DNA of 64,000 nucleotides from Demetria terragena DSM 11295 (GTDB lineage: Bacteria; Actinomycetota; Actinomycetes; Actinomycetales; Dermatophilaceae): positions 186,001 through 250,000 of the forward strand of contig NZ_AQXW01000003.1 of assembly GCF_000376825.1 (NCBI RefSeq), read 5' to 3'. Positions 8,454-17,365 of this stretch are shown in pieces. Position 1 is the stretch's first letter. Each line of letters starts with the position of its first letter. A program made the position numbers and the translations under genes. Under the pieces are notes generated by a model that saw only the letters and a list, made by a program, of their open reading frames with translations, ran no database searches and was not told the DNA's origin.

Positions 8454-9029
8454 TCAGGTCGGAAGGTCGCCCTCGTAGTCAATATCCCGCCCAGTCGCCA
8501 GGTCGCCGCACTCCACGAGGACCGGTTGGTGGCGCCGGAAGTAGTTTCGTGCGCCTTGGTCGCCGGTCGCCCCGTCAGCGACCCCTGCCCAATGCTCCCG
8601 GCCGATGAGAACGGGATGGCCGGGGACGCCGCCGTATGCCGCACGGGCCAGAGCCGCCCGCGAGTCACCCCCGTCAGCGACCAAACGCGCCACCACCTCC
8701 GGGCCTACGTCGGGCAGGTCCACGAGGGACACCACCAGACGGTTCGTGCTGAGCCCGCTGGCCGCGGCAAGTCCCGCACGGAGCGAGGCGCCCATCCCGT
8801 CAGCCCAATCGGCGACGGCCACCACGATCTCGTCGGTGAGCAGAGCCGTCACCGTGTCGGCTTCGGCGCCGACCGCGACGAGGACCGGGTCGCAACCGCC
8901 CGTCTTCAGAGCCTCGACGCTGCGCTGGACCCACGGCGTCCCATCCGGCGTTCTCACGAGTGCTTTAGGCCGGCCCATACGAGTGCCGGAGCCAGCCGCT
9001 AGGAGCAGTGCCGCTACTGGAGTGGTCAT
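8454..9029 (-). CDS. MobA-like nucleotidyltransferase (MocA/molybdenum cofactor cytidylyl- or guanylyltransferase type)
   Basis: This 191-aa NTP-transferase fold protein has the nucleotide-binding loop [17 protein letters not shown] at its N-terminus, the metal-binding LVDLPDVG aspartate, and [14 protein letters not shown] as in the MocA family that adds CMP or GMP to molybdopterin. I chose the ATG at 9029 ([10 protein letters not shown]) rather than an upstream in-frame Met because it starts right before the first beta strand. It lies head-to-head with prfB, 32 bp apart. With XdhC it suggests a maturation pair for a molybdenum hydroxylase encoded elsewhere; exact nucleotide specificity cannot be read. 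Confidence 0.85.
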   Translation of the reverse strand: MTTPVAALLLAAGSGTRMGRPKALVRTPDGTPWVQRSVEALKTGGCDPVLVAVGAEADTVTALLTDEIVVAVADWADGMGASLRAGLAAASGLSTNRLVVSLVDLPDVGPEVVARLVADGGDSRAALARAAYGGVPGHPVLIGREHWAGVADGATGDQGARNYFRRHQPVLVECGDLATGRDIDYEGDLPT

Positions 9030-9061
9030 GTGGTCCATCCTGGCGCGTACCCTGTCGTCTC

Positions 9062-10174
9062 GTGGCTGTTGACTTCGCACAAGAGATCAAAGACCTGCGC
9101 ACGACGATGGAATCCGTGCGCCAGGTGACTGACCTTGGCGCGCTGCGTTCCCAGATTCGCGAGCTGGAAGAACAATCCGGCGCACCAGACCTATGGGATG
9201 ACCCCGAGCATGCGCAGCAGGTGACGAGCCGCCTGTCGCGAGCCAATTCCGAGCTGGAGCGCATCGAGGGCATGGACTCCCGCGTCGAGGACCTCGAAGT
9301 TCTCGTGGAGATGGCGCAGGAGGAAAGCGACGCGGACACGCTGGCCGAGGCACAGCGCGAACTCGAGTCGCTGACCAAGGCGGTGAAAGAACTTGAGGTA
9401 CGCACCCTGCTCGCTGGCGAATATGACGAGCGCGCCGCGGTCGTGACGATCCGAGCGGGAGCCGGTGGCGTTGATGCGGCCGACTTTGCCGAGATGCTGA
9501 TGCGGATGTACCTGCGGTGGGCCGAGCGACACGGCTATCCGACCAAGGTGATGGACACCTCCTACGCCGAGGAAGCGGGCCTGAAGTCGGCGACCTTCGA
9601 GATCGACGTGCCCTATGCCTACGGCAACCTCTCGGTCGAGGCGGGAACGCACCGCTTGGTGCGCATCAGCCCCTTTGACAACCAGGGCCGCCGACAGACC
9701 AGTTTTGCTGCCGTGGAGGTCGTTCCACTGATTGAGCAGACCGATTCGATCGACATCCCCGAAAACGAGTTGAAGATCGACGTTTTCCGGTCGTCAGGGC
9801 CTGGCGGACAGTCGGTCAACACCACAGACTCAGCGGTACGTATGACGCACCTTCCGACCGGCACCGTCGTGTCGATGCAGAACGAGAAGAGCCAGATCCA
9901 GAACCGTGCCGCGGCACTTCGCGTCATGCAGTCGCGCCTGTTGGTGCTCCAGCGGCAGCTGGAAGCCGCGGAGAAGAAAGAGCTTGCGGGGGACATCAAG
10001 GCTTCCTGGGGTGACCAGATGCGTTCCTATGTCCTGCATCCGTATCAAATGGTCAAGGACCTGCGTACCGAGTACGAAGTCGGCAAAACCGATGCCGTAC
10101 TCGATGGTGACATCGACGGCTTCATCGAAGCCGGGGTGCGCTGGAAGCGTGGCCAGGAGCGCCAGGACAGCTAA
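9062..10174 (+). CDS. prfB: Peptide chain release factor 2
   Basis: The protein terminates translation at UGA and UAA codons. It is 370 aa from GTG 9062 ([16 protein letters not shown]). The stop-codon recognition motif SPF is seen in [15 protein letters not shown], and the GGQ peptidyl-hydrolysis motif in [18 protein letters not shown], about residue 250. The coding frame is continuous, with no in-frame UGA near codon 26, so the autoregulatory frameshift known in E. coli is absent here. It heads the prfB-ftsEX-M23-smpB block typical of Actinobacteria, with a lipoprotein gene inserted after it. Confidence 0.97.
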   Translation: MAVDFAQEIKDLRTTMESVRQVTDLGALRSQIRELEEQSGAPDLWDDPEHAQQVTSRLSRANSELERIEGMDSRVEDLEVLVEMAQEESDADTLAEAQRELESLTKAVKELEVRTLLAGEYDERAAVVTIRAGAGGVDAADFAEMLMRMYLRWAERHGYPTKVMDTSYAEEAGLKSATFEIDVPYAYGNLSVEAGTHRLVRISPFDNQGRRQTSFAAVEVVPLIEQTDSIDIPENELKIDVFRSSGPGGQSVNTTDSAVRMTHLPTGTVVSMQNEKSQIQNRAAALRVMQSRLLVLQRQLEAAEKKELAGDIKASWGDQMRSYVLHPYQMVKDLRTEYEVGKTDAVLDGDIDGFIEAGVRWKRGQERQDS

Positions 10175-10192
10175 CCATTCAAGGGAGAAGCG

Positions 10193-11335
10193 ATGCGTTC
10201 TAGAGCGATCCGCGCAACCGTCGGTGTCCTGGCGACAGCTGCCGTTGTGGCGCTCACTGGCTGTCAGGAAGCCACCGCACCGGCGAGTCCCTCGAGGCAG
10301 GAATCGCCGAGTGGCGCGAGCACGTCGGGCCCGGCCTCGGCCTTTGTCCCGGCGGAGGGTGCGCGCGCGAACGGGTACACCGCCGTCGTACGTGAGCCGG
10401 ACGCCGCCCGCGACACCGTGGCCGAGCTGATGCTGGTCGGGCCGGACGGGCGCAGCAAGTCGCTGGGGGACGTATCAGCCGAGGAAATGGTTTGGGACAT
10501 CAGCCCAGACGCCAGGACGGTGCTGACGGCCCGGAAAGTCGAGGAAAAGCGGATCCTGACGGTGTGGGACACGGCGTCGGGAAAGCCGACGAAGTTGGAC
10601 GCACCTGCAGCCCAGGATGCCGTCTTGGTGAAAGACGGGATTTTGGTGCTCCGAAAGGGACCTGGGAAGTCCGCCGCCGCGCGAACGGCGGTCTACAGCG
10701 TGTCTGGCAAGCGGCTGCGCAGCCTCGGCAACGTCCCTTTGGTGTACCCAGTGGCGTCCGCCGATGGTCGGCTCGTGGCTGCCAACGAAGGCGACATCAT
10801 CACGGTTCGCGACACCAAGACGGGGGCGCTGAAACGCGCGATCGACAAGCCCAAGGGGAAGGGCGATTGCTATCCCGGATTGCAGTATGGCGCTTCCGAT
10901 TTCGCGATCCACTGCACGGCCAGGGAAGAAGCACGTGAAAAGGGTTCGGTTATCTATGTCACTTCGTACGAGGGCGACAGCGCGCTGCGGCGGGCGCTGG
11001 CGGACGACGAGGGAATTCAGATAATCCGCAAGGTTGCCGGTGGCGCCGCGTACGGCCGTGGGGTGAACGCTGAGTGTGCCGCGGCGATGTGGGCTCACGA
11101 CGGCCGTGTCGAGCAGGCATACCCTGCTGGCTCGAAAGTCGAGTCAGCGCGGAACGACCTGCGGTTCATCGGGGCATACGGGGCGACCATGGTCCTGGCG
11201 GGAAGCAGTGACTGCCGACAGCCAGGCGGGCTGCTGCGGGTCGACCTCAAGACCGGAAAATCAACCCACTTGATTGGCGAGCAAGCGAAGATCAAGGGCT
11301 ACGTCACCAGCGCGAGGACCGTCGACGGCACCTGA
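10193..11335 (+). CDS. Predicted lipoprotein with beta-propeller-like repeats, function unknown
   Basis: The 380-aa product begins with a signal peptide ending in the lipobox LTGC (Cys about residue 24). A Ser/Pro/Ala-rich linker follows. The body contains weak repeating motifs such as ISPDARTVLTARKV, LTVWDTASGKPTKL, PVASADGRLVAAN and ITVRDTKTGALKRA, reminiscent of WD40 or PQQ-type beta-propeller blades. Several cysteines in the second half could form disulfides outside the membrane. The gene starts 18 bp after prfB with a good ribosome-binding site (AGGGAGAAGCG), so it may be co-transcribed. It sits where most relatives go directly from prfB to ftsE. I do not recognise a named family. Confidence 0.8.
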   Translation: MRSRAIRATVGVLATAAVVALTGCQEATAPASPSRQESPSGASTSGPASAFVPAEGARANGYTAVVREPDAARDTVAELMLVGPDGRSKSLGDVSAEEMVWDISPDARTVLTARKVEEKRILTVWDTASGKPTKLDAPAAQDAVLVKDGILVLRKGPGKSAAARTAVYSVSGKRLRSLGNVPLVYPVASADGRLVAANEGDIITVRDTKTGALKRAIDKPKGKGDCYPGLQYGASDFAIHCTAREEAREKGSVIYVTSYEGDSALRRALADDEGIQIIRKVAGGAAYGRGVNAECAAAMWAHDGRVEQAYPAGSKVESARNDLRFIGAYGATMVLAGSSDCRQPGGLLRVDLKTGKSTHLIGEQAKIKGYVTSARTVDGT

Positions 11336-11491
11336 GACTAGTCACGGCGGACCGAACCTGTGAGTACGCCTGGAAGTGTGGGGTATTGCGGCGCGTCTAC
11401 CGGATGGATCACCTCCCGCGCCCTAGCGTGAGCCTCGCCTGTTTCGGGGCAGGTTGTCCACCGCTGCCAACGCTGAGGTTTCGCTTCCACG

Positions 11492-12199
11492 ATGATCCGC
11501 TTCGATCAGGTCACGATGCGGTACGACAAGGAGCCCGACGCTGCCCTTGACGACCTGTCCTTGGAGATTGAGCGCGGCGATTTCGTCTTCGTGGTCGGCG
11601 CCTCCGGCTCCGGAAAGTCGACCCTCCTGAAGTTAATGACCCGCGAGCTCATCGCGACCGATGGTGAACTGCTGGTCGCTGGGCGTGACTTGCGGCGACT
11701 CCCGGACCGCAAAGTGCCTCAACTCCGGCGTGAGATCGGCGCGGTGTTCCAGGACTTTCGACTGCTGGAGGACAAGACCGTCTCGCAGAATGTCGCCTTC
11801 GCCCTCCAGGTCCTCGGCCGCAAGCGGCACCAGATCAAGCAATTGGTACCGGAGGCACTTGAGGTTGTCGGGCTTAATGGCAAGGGTGCCCGCACGCCGC
11901 GCCAGCTCTCCGGCGGTGAACAGCAGCGCGTCGCCATCGCCCGGGCCATCGTGAACAAGCCCACGATTCTGTTGGCTGACGAGCCCACCGGAAACCTCGA
12001 CCCAGACACCAGTACCGAGATCGTCGAGGTACTCGAACGGGTCAACAAGGCCGGGACCACCGTGGTGATGGCCACCCACGACCACCACATCGTCGACGAC
12101 TTCCGTAAGCGGGTGATTGAGCTCGCAGGCGGCGTCGTCGTGCGCGACGACCTCATGAGCGGATACGTCGCTGAGCCAAAGCGGGGGATCCGCCGATGA
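11492..12199 (+). CDS. ftsE: Cell division ATP-binding protein FtsE
   Basis: This ABC-type ATPase (235 aa) works with FtsX to regulate septal peptidoglycan hydrolases. Walker A is GASGSGKSTLLKL (residues about 36-48), the signature motif is LSGGEQQRVAIARA, and Walker B is ILLADEPTGNLD, followed by the H-loop MATHDHHIVD. Length and motif order are standard for FtsE. The stop overlaps ftsX (ATGA). The 156-bp upstream gap separates it from the lipoprotein gene and may hold its own promoter; I see only a short GC hairpin in it (CCTG..CAGG near 11440). Confidence 0.97.
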   Translation: MIRFDQVTMRYDKEPDAALDDLSLEIERGDFVFVVGASGSGKSTLLKLMTRELIATDGELLVAGRDLRRLPDRKVPQLRREIGAVFQDFRLLEDKTVSQNVAFALQVLGRKRHQIKQLVPEALEVVGLNGKGARTPRQLSGGEQQRVAIARAIVNKPTILLADEPTGNLDPDTSTEIVEVLERVNKAGTTVVMATHDHHIVDDFRKRVIELAGGVVVRDDLMSGYVAEPKRGIRR

Positions 12200-13110
12200 G
12201 GCTGCAATTCCTGCTGAGTGAGATCGTCGGGGGGCTGCGGCGCAACACCTCGATGATCATCTCGGTGGTCATCGTGTCGATGGTCTCGATGTTCTTCCTC
12301 GGGGCGGGGCTCCTTGCGCAGCGCCAGGTCGATGTGGCCAAGGGCTTCTGGTACGACAAGGTCCAGGTTTCGGTGTTTCTGTGTACGGCCCAGTCGACGG
12401 GCACGCCCTCCTGCGCCGATGGGAAAGTGACCGACGCCCAGCGCACGCAGATCCGAAGCGACCTGCTCAGCCTGCGGCCGCTGGTGCAGGAGGTGCACCA
12501 CGAGAGCGCGAGCGAGGCGTACAAGAGGTTCACCGAACAGTTCAAGAACAGCCCCGAACTCTCCAGCGTTGACCGGGACGCGATCCCGGAGTCCTTCCGC
12601 ATCAAGTTGTCCGACCCACAACGTGTCGGTGAAATCATCGCGGCGATCGATGGCGCGCCTGGCGTCGAAGCCGTGAGTGACCAGCGCAAGGTGCTCGACA
12701 CCTTCTTCCGGCTCCTCAATGTGGTGTCGATCGGTGCGGTCGCGCTCGCGGGGTTGATGACGGTCTGCGCGGTGCTGCTGATCACGACGACCATTCAGCA
12801 GGTGGCACGCACCCGCCGCCGTGCGGTCGAGATCATGAGATCGGTGGGCGCTTCGGCCTTGGTGGTCAGGCTTCCGTTCCTGGTAGAGACGGTCGTCGCG
12901 GTGTTGATTGGCGCGGGCCTGGCCATTGCGGGCCTGTGGGCCACCGTCCGATACGGCACCGCCCAATTCTTGGACGACGGTGGTGGCGGACTCGTGAGCC
13001 TGATCGGAACAGAAGACGTGTGGATGGTGGCGCCGTGGCTCGGCGTCGGGGGTTTGGTGGTAGCCAGCGCAACAGCCTGGCTAACCCTTCGACGGCACCT
13101 GCGGGTGTGA
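12196..13110 (+). CDS. ftsX: Cell division protein FtsX
   Basis: This 304-aa membrane partner of FtsE has a short cytoplasmic N-terminus and TM1 (about residues 20-42). A periplasmic domain of roughly 130 residues contains two cysteines (FLCTAQSTGTPSCADG). Three further membrane helices carry the FtsX/MacB domain, including VARTRRRAVEIMRSVGAS. FtsX transmits ATP hydrolysis by FtsE to an extracellular hydrolase; in this organism the M23 protein encoded next, with coiled coil, is the obvious client. It starts within the ftsE stop and ends 8 bp before the peptidase. Confidence 0.96.
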   Translation: MRLQFLLSEIVGGLRRNTSMIISVVIVSMVSMFFLGAGLLAQRQVDVAKGFWYDKVQVSVFLCTAQSTGTPSCADGKVTDAQRTQIRSDLLSLRPLVQEVHHESASEAYKRFTEQFKNSPELSSVDRDAIPESFRIKLSDPQRVGEIIAAIDGAPGVEAVSDQRKVLDTFFRLLNVVSIGAVALAGLMTVCAVLLITTTIQQVARTRRRAVEIMRSVGASALVVRLPFLVETVVAVLIGAGLAIAGLWATVRYGTAQFLDDGGGGLVSLIGTEDVWMVAPWLGVGGLVVASATAWLTLRRHLRV

Positions 13111-13118
13111 GGAGCACG

Positions 13119-14429
13119 ATGTCAACGACGAGGACGCGCAACCTTAAGGGCGCCAGTGGCGCTGTGGCCGGAGCCTTGGTGCTGTCGCTGACCTTCGGGG
13201 TCGCGGGCGGTGCGCTCGCGGACGACCCCGATGAGCAGAAGAAGTCCGTCGACAAACAGTTGGTCAAGTCGAAGAACGATCTTGACGGGATCTCTCAGGA
13301 ACTCTCCGCTGCCGTCGCGACGATGAACTCGACCTCAAAAAAGGTGGGGCTCGCGCGCAAGGACCTTGATCGTGCCCAGCGAGCCTTGAACACGGCCAAC
13401 CGGGAGAACCGGGACATCAGCGGACGTCTCAAGGTCGCCCAGGCCAACGAGAAAAAGTCGCTCAAGGTGTTGGCCGCCAACAAGCAGGCCCAGCAGAAGT
13501 CGAAGGTCGCCGTCGGGGGGCTCGCGCGCCGTAGTTACATGAAGGGTGGGCTTGGCGGCTTCGAGCAGACCCTGAACGTGCTGTCGTCTCCGGGGGGCGG
13601 CGCCTCGGATGGCTTGACCCTTGCAGATGTTCTCGCCCGCCAGCAGGGCGGAGTCCTGAACTCGTTGTCCGGTCAGCAGGCGACGGCGCGATCAGAGAAT
13701 GCCCGGTTGGGCGGCATACGCCGCCAGATCAGCAGTTTGAAGATTAAGGCGCAGGCCGCAGTCAAGCGAGCGGGCAAGGCACGCACGGACGCGCAGTCCG
13801 CCAAGTCGGCGCTGGATGGTCTGCTCAAGAAGCAGACCAGGGCGGCTGCCGACCTTGGCAAGCGGAAGAAGGCCGAACAGGCCGACATTAAGAAGTTGAC
13901 GGCGCGCTCTAAGCAACTCGGCACGCTTTTGCGCAAGCGCGCGGCTGCTCGGGCCAAGGCTCGTGCCGCTGCCGCGGCACAGAAGAAGCAGGCGGCCGTG
14001 CCCGACCAGGTCAAGGCGCCGCCCGCCGACGGGCATTTTCTGACGGGGCCTGCGCCGAAGGCGCAGATTTCATCGCCGTACGGCTACCGGATGCACCCCA
14101 TCCTGCGGGTGCGCCGGTTGCATGGAGGCGCCGACTTTTCCTTCAACTGTGGCACCCCGGTCTATGCGGCCGCGGCCGGTCAGGTCGTCCAATCAGGCTT
14201 CAACGGCGTCTCGGGAAATCACGTCATCGTCGATCATGGTGAGGTCGGTGGAACGAGCCTGGCCACGCAGTACGACCACCTCAGCGCCATCACCGTGCGC
14301 AGCGGATCGGTCAAGAAGGGCCAACTGATCGGTCGGGTCGGTACGACCGGACGGTCGACCGGATGTCACCTGCACTTCGTGGTCCTGGCTAACGGCAATT
14401 ACGTCGATCCGGTGAACTGGATCGGCTGA
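13119..14429 (+). CDS. Secreted coiled-coil M23 peptidase (FtsX-linked peptidoglycan hydrolase)
   Basis: The 436-aa protein has a signal peptide (residues about 1-37, cleavage near GALADD). A long Lys/Ala-rich coiled coil (about 40-300) resembles EnvC and the FtsX-activated hydrolases. The C-terminal LytM/M23 domain carries zinc-ligand motifs HGGADFSFNCGTPVYAAAAG and, near the end, GCHLHFVVLANG (HxH). The first LytM motif, usually HxxxD, is present as HGGAD. I chose ATG 13119 because GTGAGGAGCACG precedes it; the frame continues upstream inside ftsX. The position directly after ftsEX argues that it is the hydrolase they control at the septum. Confidence 0.93.
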   Translation: MSTTRTRNLKGASGAVAGALVLSLTFGVAGGALADDPDEQKKSVDKQLVKSKNDLDGISQELSAAVATMNSTSKKVGLARKDLDRAQRALNTANRENRDISGRLKVAQANEKKSLKVLAANKQAQQKSKVAVGGLARRSYMKGGLGGFEQTLNVLSSPGGGASDGLTLADVLARQQGGVLNSLSGQQATARSENARLGGIRRQISSLKIKAQAAVKRAGKARTDAQSAKSALDGLLKKQTRAAADLGKRKKAEQADIKKLTARSKQLGTLLRKRAAARAKARAAAAAQKKQAAVPDQVKAPPADGHFLTGPAPKAQISSPYGYRMHPILRVRRLHGGADFSFNCGTPVYAAAAGQVVQSGFNGVSGNHVIVDHGEVGGTSLATQYDHLSAITVRSGSVKKGQLIGRVGTTGRSTGCHLHFVVLANGNYVDPVNWIG

Positions 14430-14520
14430 ACCCCATCCTCCGCTCGGGAATGTCGTTCGAACACAGGCGTTAACGCAGGTACGCTGAACCGCCGCTGAGC
14501 AACGATCGAGAGGAGGAGCC

Positions 14521-15018
14521 GTGGCCAAGGCAAAGAAGCCCAAGGAGCAGGACCAACGCAATCGGGTGATTGCCAACAACCGCAAGGCACGCCACGACTA
14601 CCTCATCGAGGACACCGTCGAGGCCGGTCTGGCGCTGATGGGAACCGAGGTGAAGTCCCTCCGGATGGGGCGGGCCACGATCACCGAGGGCTGGGCCAGT
14701 GAGAAAAACGGAGAACTGTGGCTCGAGGGAGTGAACATCCCCGAGTACCTCAATGGCAGTTGGACGAATCACTCAGCCCGCCGTCGTCGCAAGCTCCTGA
14801 TGCATCGCCACGAGATGGACAAGTTCATTCGTAAGAGCGAAGAGGCCGGACACACCCTGGTCCCGCTGTCGATGTATTTCAAGAACGGCCGCGTCAAGGT
14901 CGAGATCGCGCTGGCCAAGGGCAAGAGAGAATTCGACAAGCGGGAAACGCTGCGCCGTCGCACCGATGACCGTGAAGCTCAGCGAGCGATTCAGGTCCAC
15001 CTCAAACGCGGTCGTTGA
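14521..15018 (+). CDS. smpB: SsrA-binding protein SmpB
   Basis: This 165-aa small basic protein binds tmRNA and delivers it to stalled ribosomes. Typical segments are NRKARHDYLIEDTVEAGL, GTEVKSLR near the N-terminus, the central EGVNIPEY and the basic tail KREFDKRETLRRRTDDREA. The GTG start follows AGAGGAGGAGCC. The partner RNA gene ssrA lies about 1.9 kb downstream. The last codons overlap the 3' end of the converging biotinyl-domain gene by 17 bases. Confidence 0.97.
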   Translation: MAKAKKPKEQDQRNRVIANNRKARHDYLIEDTVEAGLALMGTEVKSLRMGRATITEGWASEKNGELWLEGVNIPEYLNGSWTNHSARRRRKLLMHRHEMDKFIRKSEEAGHTLVPLSMYFKNGRVKVEIALAKGKREFDKRETLRRRTDDREAQRAIQVHLKRGR

Positions 15019-15229
15019 CGACCCATAGCAAGGTTTGGCCGCCTTCGACCTGACCGTGCGGGTCGGGCATCGCCACCCGAACGTGTCCGCTGGTGGGGGA
15101 GCGGATGGCCGCCTCCAACTTGACCGCTTCGACGACGGCGAGCTGGTCGCCAGCAGTGACCTGATCACCCGCGCGCACCGCGAGCGTGGCGTATCCCGCG
15201 AATGGTGCGCGCACGACTTCTTCGGACAT
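15002..15229 (-). CDS. Small biotinyl/lipoyl attachment-domain protein
   Basis: This 75-aa single-domain protein starts at ATG 15229 (MSEEVVRAPFAG). The beta-rich fold signature VRAGDQVTAGDQLAVVEAVKLEAAIRSP is visible in two overlapping parts: DQVTAGDQLAVVEAVKLEA and SPTSGHVRVAM. The acceptor lysine sits in EAVKLEA, a variant of the usual EAMKME. Such free-standing BCCP-like proteins accompany acyl-CoA carboxylases, but no carboxylase gene is nearby. It could be a carrier for a distant complex. It converges on smpB with a 17-bp overlap. Confidence 0.78.
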   Translation of the reverse strand: MSEEVVRAPFAGYATLAVRAGDQVTAGDQLAVVEAVKLEAAIRSPTSGHVRVAMPDPHGQVEGGQTLLWVVNDRV

Positions 15230-15279
15230 CACGCACCTCCGGTCTGGGACCACTGAACGGCGCCGAGCCTAGCGCGGGA

Positions 15280-16095
15280 TCATCCGAACCGCGCGGCGAA
15301 CCGCCCAGGGGTCAGCCCGGTGGCCGACCGGAAGTCCCGCGTCAGGTGCGCCTGGTCGGTATAACCGAGGTCGGCCGCCAGCCCGGCTAGATCAGTCTCG
15401 GATCGTTGCAGCCTGCTGACCGCATCGTGCAGTCGGCGGCGCCGGATGAGCCACTTCGGGCTCAGCCCGAGGCGACGCCGGGTCAGCCGCTGGAGACTGC
15501 GCTCGGTGATCTCAAAGCGCTCGCAGAGGTCGTTCACCCGCAGCACATGCTGGTCGATCTCGACGCGATCGACGATGTCGTTGACGAGACGGCCCTCGTC
15601 GTCAACAGGGCCGTACGCGCGCACCTGTGCCTCGATGCGCTCGCGCGCAGACTTATGTGCTTCCGCTGCGGTCGGGTCTGGCGCCATCGCGGCGCGTACG
15701 TCCTCAACCACGGTGGGCGTGAACCCGGGGATGGTGGTCAGGCCGACGTATGTGTCGCGCAACTCGGCGACACTGCGTCCGGTGACGAGCCGCCCCGCCG
15801 CGGGCTGCAGCATGAGGCCGACCGCCCACCCGTCGCCGCGCAAGATCGTCTCGGAGAGGCCAGAGGTGACTCCATAGAAGCGGGCGTAGTCATCCGCAAT
15901 CACGATGAGGCAGACGGGGTATTGCAGGACGTGCTGAGGGGCCTCCTGGCCAGGTGGTACCGACCAAGTCGGGATCCAGAATCGGCGAGCGAGAGCATCG
16001 AGGTCGGTACTGACCGGGTAGCGCGCGATGGTGTGCGATCGGTCCGTCGGATCGCGTAGGTGCGCACGATCAACAGGGTCCTCGCCAGGGCTCAT
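15280..16095 (-). CDS. AraC-family transcriptional regulator
   Basis: The 271-aa protein starts at ATG 16095 (MSPGEDPVDRAH). Its N-terminal half resembles the DUF6597-type sensor domain of many actinobacterial AraC proteins (WSVPPGQEAPQHVLQYPVCL, VGLMLQPAAGRLVTGRSVAE). The C-terminal AraC domain has two helix-turn-helix motifs: the first around LCERFEITERSLQRLTRRRL and the second in LAADLGYTDQAHLTRDFRS, followed by the usual GLTPGRF. It is divergent from the DinB-like gene at 16259, its most likely target. Effector unknown. Confidence 0.9.
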   Translation of the reverse strand: MSPGEDPVDRAHLRDPTDRSHTIARYPVSTDLDALARRFWIPTWSVPPGQEAPQHVLQYPVCLIVIADDYARFYGVTSGLSETILRGDGWAVGLMLQPAAGRLVTGRSVAELRDTYVGLTTIPGFTPTVVEDVRAAMAPDPTAAEAHKSARERIEAQVRAYGPVDDEGRLVNDIVDRVEIDQHVLRVNDLCERFEITERSLQRLTRRRLGLSPKWLIRRRRLHDAVSRLQRSETDLAGLAADLGYTDQAHLTRDFRSATGLTPGRFAARFG

Positions 16096-16258
16096 GCCCG
16101 CACGGTACTGGTGGATTGTTGCGCAGGATGTGGGTTGTGGCGGGTTCGGCGCGAAGTAACACATCCGTGCCGCAACAACTCACCACCGCGTCGGGAAACG
16201 ACAAGACCGGGCTGGGGGATCCGCCTAGCGTTCGGGGAACACCGACCGAAGGAGTTCC

Positions 16259-16822
16259 ATGGACACCGCAACCAGTGAGTACGCCTGTCACGCTGACGCT
16301 TTCGACGCCACCGTGCGATCCGTCATCGAGTGGGACGCCGCGTCCCCCTGCGAAGGGTGGGACGCTCGTGATGTCCTGCAGCACATCGTCGAAACCCAGC
16401 GTGATTTTCTTATCGCCCAGGAGGTTGACCTGGGAGCCGCGCCAGAACTCTGCGATCCGACGGTGGCATGGTCTGAGCACGATGCAAGGGTTCGTGAAGC
16501 ACTCGCCGACCCCAACATCGCCGGACGCGAATTCGACGGCGCATTCGGGCCGACCACGGTCGGCGAGACCATGGCACGGTTCTACGGGTTCGATCTGGTC
16601 GTGCACCGCTGGGATGTGGCGCAGTCGGCGGGCCAGGACGAACGATTCAGCGATGCCGAGCTCGACTTGCTCGAGCGGTCGGTCGAGGGGTTCGGCGAGC
16701 ACCTGTATGGAGCTGGGATCTGTAAGCCAGCGCGTGAGGTGGGCCCGACCGCGGACCGCCAGGAGCGCATCCTGGCAAAGCTGGGTCGCGCTGCGGTCGA
16801 GCACCAGACCCCGCCCAACTGA
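16259..16822 (+). CDS. DinB-like / TIGR03086-type metal-binding protein
   Basis: The 187-aa product belongs to the mycothiol-dependent maleylpyruvate isomerase-like/DinB superfamily. The pattern CEGWDARDVLQHIVETQRDF holds the first conserved histidine, and GFDLVVHRWDVAQSAG holds the VHRWDVA motif common to TIGR03086 proteins. The fold is a four-helix bundle binding a divalent metal, often linked to mycothiol-dependent chemistry. The reaction is unknown. It follows a purine-rich stretch (GAAGGAGTTCC) at good spacing and is divergent from an AraC regulator, suggesting inducible expression. Confidence 0.82.
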   Translation: MDTATSEYACHADAFDATVRSVIEWDAASPCEGWDARDVLQHIVETQRDFLIAQEVDLGAAPELCDPTVAWSEHDARVREALADPNIAGREFDGAFGPTTVGETMARFYGFDLVVHRWDVAQSAGQDERFSDAELDLLERSVEGFGEHLYGAGICKPAREVGPTADRQERILAKLGRAAVEHQTPPN

Positions 16823-16904
16823 AATACGATGGCGCGTTTGAGCGTTATGCCCCGTAGACTGCGCTGCAGTTCAACTAAATAGTGTGACGCGCCCGTACCA
16901 GCAT

Positions 16905-17273
16905 GGGGGTGATCGGTTTCGACGCTGATTGCCGATGCAGGGGAAGCGGGTCGAGGACGCACGGTCATCTCGCGAACGATCCGTGCAAAACCAATAGGTG
17001 CCGACTCTTCAAAGCGCACCGACTTCGCTCTCGCCGCCTGAGGCGATCGAAGTCCGTCAGTCTGAGCTAGCTTCCGGCTCAGTTCCTGGCGTCATCTAGG
17101 AAGCTTGCTGCGATGCCATGTCGAGGGGTATCGCGGGACTCTTACTCGACTGGGCCTGTCGAAGAACGTGTGCGCGCGAGCTTCGGGGCCGAGAAAAGCC
17201 ATAGCGCACTGCACCCGGAGAAGCCCTTTATCGCCGTCAACGGACGCGGGTTCGATTCCCGCCACCTCCACCA
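16905..17273 (+). ncRNA. ssrA: Transfer-messenger RNA
   Basis: The 5' end GGGGGTGATCGGTTTCGAC and the 3' end GGTTCGATTCCC..CACCTCCACCA form the tRNA-like half; GGGGGTG pairs with CACCTCC, and CCA is encoded. By analogy with mycobacterial tmRNA (AATA(A)G then GCC), the resume codon is GCC at 17000. This gives the tag ADSSKRTDFALAA followed by TGA at 17039-17041. It rescues stalled ribosomes together with SmpB. Several pseudoknot-like stems follow the tag region (for example GAGCTAGCTTCCGGCTC). An in-frame GCA further upstream would give a longer tag, but I favour GCC. Confidence 0.95.
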
Positions 17274-17365
17274 ATTCGGGCGCGTCACACTGTTTTTGCG
17301 TTCCTGCCCGGCGAAACGCCGCGAGGCGGGGCCGAGTTCAGCACTCGCGCTGACACAATCGATTC

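Noticed and set aside
9062-9160. Programmed +1 frameshift in prfB
   Set aside because: The frame is continuous from GTG 9062 with no in-frame UGA at the usual position.
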